Below, in pieces: positions 58,001 to 64,000 of a stretch of DNA of 64,000 nucleotides. The DNA is from Halomonas sp. Bachu 37 (lineage in GTDB: Bacteria > Pseudomonadota > Gammaproteobacteria > Pseudomonadales > Halomonadaceae). The position numbers and the translations under genes were made by a program. The stretch covers positions 124,001 to 188,000 of the forward strand of contig NZ_CP137552.1 of NCBI RefSeq assembly GCF_039691755.1, in the 5' to 3' direction. How positions within the stretch are numbered: the first letter of the stretch is position 1; every line of letters starts with the position of its first letter. The notes under the pieces were generated by a model. The model did no database searches and was not told where the DNA came from. It saw nothing but the letters and a program-made list of their open reading frames with translations.

Positions 58001-58255
58001 TCCACTGGCGAAATCGGGAAGGTCATTGAATATGAAGGGGGGCGAGGACTTGGCTAGCGTCTGGGTCTGACCGTTACCGTAGGCGATGACCAGTTCGATT
58101 TCCTCGGTCTGCTGCAAAGGGTCAAGGGGGCCGGTGATCTTGGGAATGATGCGTATGGCGCTGTCGCTTACTTCGTCCAGCGTAATCGTCTGTAAATTAT
58201 TCAGGCCGCGCTGAAATTCTTGGCTGGTTGCATTGATCCAGGAAATCGAAAACAT
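46085..58255 (-). CDS. Giant mosaic protein with many carbohydrate-binding-like modules and a sugar-dehydrogenase-type propeller
   Basis: 4056 residues, acidic. Approximate modules by residue: N-terminal region 1-115; CBM-like modules (AED near the start, GPNxDxxE(I/L) at the end) near 120-265, 275-450, 570-700, 830-968, 978-1137, 1245-1397, 2272-2443, 2448-2582 and a divergent one at 2590-2700; cadherin-like 468-555; Calx-beta-like 717-822; Ig-like 1152-1243; malectin-like 1415-1612; SbsA/Ig-like 1632-1762; six-blade glucose/sorbosone-dehydrogenase-type propeller 1768-2253 (TRGIIGLTFDP, GIRNAYDLVWHSDGKLYIP); two ASH-like domains, 2738-2862 and 3075-3198, each followed by a module ending near NYDYNDN; Asp-rich calcium-binding-like 3382-3415; three CBM6-like modules 3423-3582, 3685-3840 and 3852-4010 with a putative-Ig domain 3585-3675. 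No Sec signal peptide and no RTX nonapeptides seen, so secretion is unclear. Likely a surface or released polysaccharide-binding protein; activity of the propeller is unknown. GGGGTG precedes the ATG. Confidence 0.9.
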   Translation of the reverse strand: MFSISWINATSQEFQRGLNNLQTITLDEVSDSAIRIIPKITGPLDPLQQTEEIELVIAYGNGQTQTLAKSSPPFIFNDLPDFASGSVQLLINALDSKGNVIEDASDTVDFELTETTSPPSEFEPIRIQAEDIENADGDGNFATLEGGITAVEGDPNGINADGNAYADFGAPSGETLTFSVDMPEAGEYELALSYALSRDNDAGERNRPLRLDVNDQLVDRMFDLRSTSAEGNDDSSDFTTFAERTVTVSLQAGSNTISFTSNGASGPNVDYLEIRKPAPGSQVIQGEDLILSPAAVLTPQGNDTNRPITSANIVDLDDTFRVGAEESSYLDWAYGNAEAYGEFTYQAPTAGTYSMTVTYASSSDRPLDLSLVAGGETTALGTFAFSTTTSPGYMPDDLSDLPSEVKVGTNRSGNPAASEWEGWTTETIEFTLAAGENLLRLGGRANGPNIDKIEMALVAAEPTTPTAIQLDNDGVLENQEGAAIGHLTVEDKDGDSHSFTVSDERFEVDANGLLRLKSETSLDFETETQVSVEVTATDPAGASVTETFVIAVGDVDDETTPPPVPVDPIRLQAEDFDAATAFTVENVSAADGGQSLRLPASTEGTASYALADKVAAGTYRVTVAYFDENDGESTAQLSIANAEGESFSGSWTFDDDADSGNGTQAQNLRTMTFENVVVGDSATLSLSANSTALEYARIDYIEFEPIDADDPVEPQPATVVAIANTSDMVESGDDGVTNLSFGLSASDDFSGDITLELTIDGVAETRTVSFTDGVAILTVAVPNDDEDNGTETVSVTLTDAQGDDFVIDPEAATATGSVSEDDEAPVEPVESIRLQAEDFDSASTFTVENITVADGGQGIRLPGNSEGTAGYNLDGKVAAGTYTVVVGYFDENDGESTARLSIGNAEGESFSGSWTFDDDADSGNGTQAQNLRTMTFEDVVVGDNATLSLSANSEALEYARFDYIEFVPTSGVEPEPEPDPVAIVLQAEDGELTILDNGSNATVTTVRDADNPEAGNSFSGLRPDYSGTGYVDFGDTAGDAVTFDVTVAVAGTYDLSIRYATNTDRPLDLSVNGSVTQLPFTTTDPDGSGPEAGFDHWAFETVTVELAAGSNMLSLAIPEGANTGPNIDRIEITETDSGPIEEDTSADEDGNLALMAADATLDPEEAATAGFTVTGIDDDIQTVEVSFDGGATRTPITPEANGNFTADLSAFTGAVTAIVYVTDTAGNQANASTTLSIDKMPVEEPFLFEIQGEALAIDDDEPTPDTVIRDASNPETNEAAGPGGLWDGYTGSGYLDMGNEAGDAAFFDVEVEEAGTYTLAVRYANGDGSGAGRPMNIIVGGESQGEMAFPITGVGNEGWLSWGKATIEVELEAGSNTIRLENAGNAGPNIDSLSVSRGIVEEPEEPPFVEPGERFSVKINFEPEGFATPDGYVADTGLAFGDRSVEIGGKSYQYGWVTEASIADGTDNGTIPLAIADLTSVAVNDRTDDIAGLDPRQGTYAHFDQPAANYVRAGWEMELDDGFYEVTIAIGNTSGPYDSVNAINAEGELFNDPFTPFRPDDFPEDNNPGDDTDGFRSDLVTRVVHVTDGRLTLDSIGLGDNTEIQYIEIQSLPDLSPDDDRKAPEDYAFFNDPRAIAGVGASVSRVELDPEDGSVPVNVDPGSDIFVGISVVDGRGGALLESLDDGSVRLFETVSGEEVSLNVNTTGGFDSLTISPNSMLKEHTSYTLVIDGFQDRGENDNPDAPTRMFQKFTNTFVTGEAQEVVPREVAFSHTVELNGAEDNAFQFTSLEISPDGSKMYITNMMGQIKRYDIDPQTGALSNEQVLSLDIFQGDSAGTRGIIGLTFDPTDPNVLWVTDNYPIPLTGRDNGVPDFSGRILKITLDAGEEFSATAEPYITGLPRSNGDHVTNSLEFRANPAYDAATNPDVPTHLLYLIQGSNTAMGAPDSAWGNRPERLLNAAVMEIDPTRDAPAGGFDVTTEPLPEDGLNRRYTDDDGVDFKADPIAMGNDRFLVFAPNGTATVENSNGDTIESYYDPFAEDAVVKIFATGIRNAYDLVWHSDGKLYIPTNGSAAGGNVPDDPSTPENEYQSNVEKQDDYLFTVEKGGYYGHPNPLRDEFILNGGNPTSGSDPHQVNKYPVGQQPDPNYDMDGVYSLGENRSPNGVTEYTSGVFGGNLQGSVLFTEYSGGDDIRSITFDANGNITGDEVLRDVNGNVITYIDPLDIIENPATGQLYLLTLNRNNGQSQIVRLDPAPGGELPDPVDPQEPSDGLASLLIIQAEDNTPDDGTSVSIAQVNGAEIQIRTTDNPEANQPTGVRPGAYGLDGNNNDDDGVLGGYADFGSTNADFLTFNFELSGADAGESVLRVRYANGATSDRPLEVFVNNVSVGTFAFSPPTSVTGDDAWNEWLTLDIPAELVSGLNTVRFQSVANTGPNIDQLEILQEPADATPGYIDYEAEDAQLDGPVVISADQDDHNASGEGFVDFTGNSDQSITWTVEVAEAGTYEVGFRYALAATKADRPMAVAINGIAFGILNFPGQSNAAEDNWFFQSTSVTLGAGSNTITVTAPDANGPNIDLLRVSDTPLDSFEPSYADIDGSGRIELESGDSARAVNERTADFYFTVNEDGAYKLDLAANSGSPNGGQLTLLLNGQQIDKMAFPGVGDAGEQSAYVELQAGVSYNLRVISTADGANEIDYLDVSSAPGDPDADIAIQSNDAAYFSDRLHFSYLENNSASSPNRDYKEDATVTISNTGTNELTFIDVDLDGPFILADPGIFNGLTLAAGESIAVEVLFDRPAYIPPTNDAGDGVFEGKLRLVTNDADTPVAEVHLAGFWQARDEGGWEPNVNEVWEVFGFGNVIDGLSTRRGGENSVLNDFDLYRPINDDEVMSRYWKIAEGFESAKITQLAAYHGSGGATLGIHNPGNKGQDITLSNHASDNNQSLLPIKSNGQFATATFTRDQIPDGWIGNDIFGIEVANLSTDPSLNPTGGGTVPEDAAGIERGYTVRMFQALDASGNVIPNTYLGIMDYTGINYDYNDNMFVIEGISPVSGGEISITNLDGVPSNERLVMSRIEDPASDSQVFHDESTFTITNDGFANLEISSLEIADPTLFEIVGATENLIIPPGGTLNVTVRFIAEDFDDATLYETSLLINSNDANQGQKVIQLAGLAQGESEKGREPLVQEIIDAFGFSTNVAESEMNKGGLVEANGDEILSPYFQRADGGSPIKITQLAAYHTQGDVARLYIHDVDSRDIDEVIAHDEQDGQTLLPRALDSGDQLAMATLDRDDPFGFFADITGRQGYISWSDPDANLYEDTVDEIGSPGTNLNWDENDGHLIRVYVAKDGAGNVIPHTYVVIQDYAGVNYDYNDNIFLVENVKPYDPTGVEDADGNGRVDLYDDDDGDGVPNFLDGDMPDVPDEPVVQTPYNADETPWLVDDDGLTLVAAHYDAGGPGVAYVDSSENQEGSNYRGEGVDIVGNGTAIGWVVNGEWVEYTINVAQAGSYELSFLSSMGSTNGSSRSITASFAQGDSVYETAAAVAVDYSGSWTNFEQTESVQVDLQAGEQVVRLTFNGGSQDLASFTLSPVAPSNTAPVVGSGLVDLEATQDESFSYTIPTDAFSDADGDSLSYTASGLPAGLAISAAGVISGTPTAAGSFDILVTASDGSASVESGFTLNVGEAPDDDDGQTPFNASKTPWLVGDDGLTLEAAHYDAGGPGVAYNDGSESQKGSNYRGEGVDIVGDGDAIGWIEDGEWVEYTINVEQAGTYGLSFVTSTPHNGRSITASVEQNGTFYEQSSPLPVPNSGAWGNYVQTQALALDLQAGEQVVRLTFNGGSMDLQSLSLAREEVVENPQQPFTENGAPWLIDDAGLLIDAVDYDQGGAGIAYSDGSEVQLGNPDVRGEGVDILGDGEAIGWIEDGEWVEYTVDVAEAGAHTFSFIASTPHNGRSITVAAEQDGVFYEESAPVSITNSGAWGNYVQSSEVTLDLQEGEQVVRLTFNGGSMDLQSLMIQPQQNAFQSFTSFSQPSLDIAPEENSVAVGYALGAMGVQESVFTEQLV
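55363..56440 (-). repeat. Near-identical duplicated module inside the giant gene
   Basis: The DNA encoding the CBM-like modules at residues about 570-700 and 830-968 is repeated at a spacing of 789 bases (for example 55381 aligns with 56170). The best conserved part, around 55430-55580 versus 56220-56370, differs at only a few bases, many of them in third codon positions. The repeat brackets the Calx-beta-like domain, so the duplicated block is one CBM plus one linker domain. It is the clearest recent expansion in the gene. Confidence 0.75.
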
Positions 58256-58278
58256 TTGGACACCCCAATGATGTGATT

Positions 58279-58319
58279 TCTAATCGCATGGCCAAACCGG
58301 TGGATTAGATATTTTTTAC
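58279..58319. promoter_or_regulatory. Inverted repeat upstream of the giant gene
   Basis: TCTAATC (58279-58285) and GATTAGA (58313-58319) are perfect arms 27 bases apart, between the giant gene's start and the IS5-family element. It could be an operator or part of a lost promoter. No clear -35/-10 pair was seen reading into the giant gene within the remaining 73 bases. Confidence 0.3.
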
Positions 58320-58328
58320 TTTTGTTAA

Positions 58329-59554
58329 GGAAACGCTGCACAAATCCCACCGCAGCTGCCTGATTGGTACCGGCGGGGTATAATCTGACCTTCCTGCCAC
58401 CGTCTGACAGAGCCACCCGATGAAGCAGATCTCGTTTGCCCAAGCCGAGCACCAGAACAAGAAAAAAGTCACCCGCCGCGAGCGGTTCCTGGCCCAGATG
58501 GAGGCGCTAGTGCCTTGGCAACGGCTGATCGATGCACTGTCGCCGTCCTACTTTCCCAACGCGGCAGGCAAGCGCGGCCGGCCCCCCATCGGCCTGGAGC
58601 GCATGCTGCGGATCTACTTCCTGCAGCAGTGGTACGCGCTTGCCGATGAGGCGCTCGAAGATGCCATCTACGATAGCCAGGCCATGCGTGACTTCATTGG
58701 TATCGACCTGGCCATCGAGAGTGTGCCGGACGCGACCACGCTGCTGCGTTTCCGCCACTTGTTGGAGAAGCATGCGCTGACCCAGCGGATCTTCGAGGAA
58801 ATCAATGCCCATCTGACCGAGAAGGGCCTGTTCATGCGCGAGGGCACCATTGTCGATGCCACCATCGTGGCGGCGGCGCCTTCCACCAAGAACAAGGCCA
58901 AGCAACGCGATCCGGAGATGAAGCAGACCAGGAAGGGCAAGCAGTATTACTTTGGCATGAAGGCTCATATCGGCGTTGATGCCGTCACCGGGCTGGCTCA
59001 CAGTGTCACTGCCACCTCGGCCAATGTCGCCGATGTCACCATGGTGAACCAGCTGGTCCGAGACGATGACAAGCAGGTATACGGCGACGCGGGTTACACC
59101 GGCATGTGGAAGTATCTGGACGAAGAGAAGGATGCCCCGGCCTCCCGCTGCTGTGTTGCCGCCAAGCGCAGCCCCATCAAGAAGATGGAAGACAGCCCCA
59201 TGAAAACGCTGCTGCTGGCAATCGAGAAGGCCAAGGCCAGCATCCGCTCCAAGGTCGAGCATCCGTTTCATGTCATCAAGAACCTCTTCGGCTACCGCAA
59301 GGTGCGCTACAAGGGGTTGGCCAAGAACCAAGCGCAGCTATTCAGCCTGTTCGGACTGGCCAATTTGGTACTGGCGACACGATGCGAAGGCCGAGTTGAC
59401 GGGGCCAGTGCGCCTTGAATCTGCCCTGTCAGCCGGATAGTCCGGCTGGCAGGAAAAACAGACCACCTAAGGTGGTTAGAAAATGATCGCTGACTCGGTG
59501 ATTTTGCTACTCTGAGTCCTTCAGTCGCTCAGAGGCTAATTGATCAGCGGTTCC
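58329..59554 (+). mobile_element. IS5-family insertion sequence, about 1.23 kb
   Basis: The left end GGAAACGCTGCACAAA (from 58329) is an imperfect inverted match to ATTGATCAGCGGTTCC (to 59554), with the transposase gene between. Left flank is TTAA and right flank CTAG; both fit the YTAR target preference of the IS5 group, but they are not identical as a simple target duplication would be. Two hairpins lie after the transposase stop (59425-59453 and 59462-59476). The element is complete enough to be active. Confidence 0.75.
58420..59418 (+). CDS. IS5-family transposase
   Basis: 332 residues. The N-terminal domain has the pattern ALVPWQRLIDALSPSYFPN and MLRIYFLQQWYALAD of IS5 transposases; the DDE catalytic domain includes EGTIVDATIVAA (first Asp), QVYGDAGYTG (second Asp) and VEHPFHVIKNLFGYRKVRYKG (Glu and the Y-2-R-3-E-6-K-like helix). 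It carries its own promoter-like TATAAT at 58379-58384. No frameshift is needed. Confidence 0.95.
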   Translation: MKQISFAQAEHQNKKKVTRRERFLAQMEALVPWQRLIDALSPSYFPNAAGKRGRPPIGLERMLRIYFLQQWYALADEALEDAIYDSQAMRDFIGIDLAIESVPDATTLLRFRHLLEKHALTQRIFEEINAHLTEKGLFMREGTIVDATIVAAAPSTKNKAKQRDPEMKQTRKGKQYYFGMKAHIGVDAVTGLAHSVTATSANVADVTMVNQLVRDDDKQVYGDAGYTGMWKYLDEEKDAPASRCCVAAKRSPIKKMEDSPMKTLLLAIEKAKASIRSKVEHPFHVIKNLFGYRKVRYKGLAKNQAQLFSLFGLANLVLATRCEGRVDGASAP

Positions 59555-59605
59555 CTAGGGTTGGTACGCACACGGAATACATGATTTTGGTGGAGGCTGT
59601 AGTGG

Positions 59606-63677
<4,072 letters not shown>

Positions 63678-63739
63678 ATCCGCGCAACACATGACGTGAA
63701 GGTGTGCTGGCCGGTATCATTCTGGCAAACGAATCAACA

Positions 63740-63769
63740 GGGGCTGAGCTTGGCGCTCAGCCCCGTTTT
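63740..63769 (+). terminator. Intrinsic terminator after the helicase gene
   Basis: GGGGCTGAGC (63740-63749) pairs perfectly with GCTCAGCCCC (63755-63764) around TTGGC, followed by GTTTT. It lies between two genes that would be expected to share a transcript. Confidence 0.75.
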
Positions 63770-63795
63770 GCGCATATCGCATTGATTTTTAAAAT
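63768..63795 (+). promoter_or_regulatory. Candidate promoter for the methyltransferase gene
   Basis: TTGCGC (63768-63773) and TAAAAT (63790-63795) are 16 bases apart, directly after the terminator and about 28 bases before the ATG at 63823. The AT-rich ATTTTTAAAAT region contrasts with its surroundings. Confidence 0.45.
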
Positions 63796-63822
63796 CTTTG
63801 CAAGGGATGATGGGATTGCCCA

Positions 63823-64000
63823 ATGAATGTAGCAACAGTCGACGGTAATAAGGAACGCTTCATCAAGCTGCTCCATGAGCTGTTCCAGCTCGACAAGCCG
63901 GAGCTGGACTTCGGGCTTTATCGCATCATGCACGCCAAGAGCGACCAGCTCTCCCGGTTCATCCGCGAGGACCTGGCCCAGGCCATTGAAGAGGCGTTTG
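63823..64000 (+). CDS. Probable site-specific DNA methyltransferase (Mod-like), N-terminal fragment
   Basis: The first 59 codons; the gene runs off the window. ATG at 63823 with AAGGGATG upstream. The start includes FIKLLHELFQLDKPELDFG followed by LYRIMHAKSDQLSRFI, a pattern I associate with large adenine-specific methyltransferases of type III-like or DISARM-like loci, which lie next to SNF2 helicases. No catalytic motif (DPPY) lies in this fragment, so the call rests on the N-terminal pattern and the neighbour. Confidence 0.6.
   Translation, partial: MNVATVDGNKERFIKLLHELFQLDKPELDFGLYRIMHAKSDQLSRFIREDLAQAIEEAF

Noticed and set aside
46085..58255. RTX adhesin / LapA-type annotation of the giant protein
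   Set aside because: No GGxGxDxxx nonapeptide repeats and no LapA-type retention region seen; modules are CBM-like instead.

Overview
The window reads as chromosome from a Halomonas-like gammaproteobacterium (family Halomonadaceae). This rests on the GC-rich sequence, acidic proteins, an enteric-order chemotaxis operon combined with a pseudomonad-type flhF, a split class II ribonucleotide reductase and the uvrA/MFS/ssb arrangement. The taxon is an inference. I found no rRNA, tRNA or CRISPR, and no gene-free stretch longer than about 300 bases.

Positions 1-21.4 kb, all plus strand, form a motility and chemotaxis block: cheA (3' end), cheW, three methyl-accepting receptors, cheR, cheB, cheY, cheZ, flhB, flhA, a very long flhF, an unrecognised 192-codon gene where flhG usually sits, flhE, fliA, motA, motB and a PAS-GGDEF-EAL protein coupled to motB. 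The order is essentially the enteric meche-flhBAE layout with flhF and the unknown gene placed between flhA and flhE. All three receptors end in a WE(T/E)F tail that would tether the neighbouring CheR and CheB.

Positions 21.3-35 kb are dominated by low-oxygen functions: a two-gene B12-dependent ribonucleotide reductase (nrdJ plus NrdJb), frdABCD fumarate reductase facing a divergent DASS dicarboxylate transporter, ubiT, moeA-moaA, a TSUP permease and a Crp/Fnr-family regulator. A perfect palindrome with the TTGnT-N4-AnCAA layout lies in the frd/transporter intergenic region and is a candidate operator. Two structured intergenic elements (25163-25225 and 33915-34059) separate convergent genes.

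Positions 35-46 kb carry uvrA, a YajR-type MFS transporter and ssb. They are followed by a periplasmic molybdenum aldehyde oxidase system: paoABC on the minus strand, with XdhC/PaoD and MocA maturation genes converging on it. moeA and moaA upstream supply molybdopterin synthesis, so these regions are linked by cofactor. A palindrome and three 18-bp direct repeats precede paoA.

Positions 46-58.3 kb hold one 4056-codon gene on the minus strand. It encodes a giant mosaic protein of about eleven carbohydrate-binding-like modules, a cadherin-like, a Calx-beta, a malectin-like and Ig-like domains, a glucose/sorbosone-dehydrogenase-type beta-propeller, and paired ASH-like plus NYDYNDN modules. I regard it as the most unusual object here.

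Positions 58.3-64 kb are mobile and defence DNA: an IS5-family element just upstream of the giant gene, an IS3-family element with an A6G frameshift site, then a SNF2 helicase whose 5' end was replaced by the IS3 end, and the start of a probable DNA methyltransferase. These last two look like the edge of a restriction or phage-defence locus (DISARM class 1-like or a related helicase-methylase system) that continues beyond the window.
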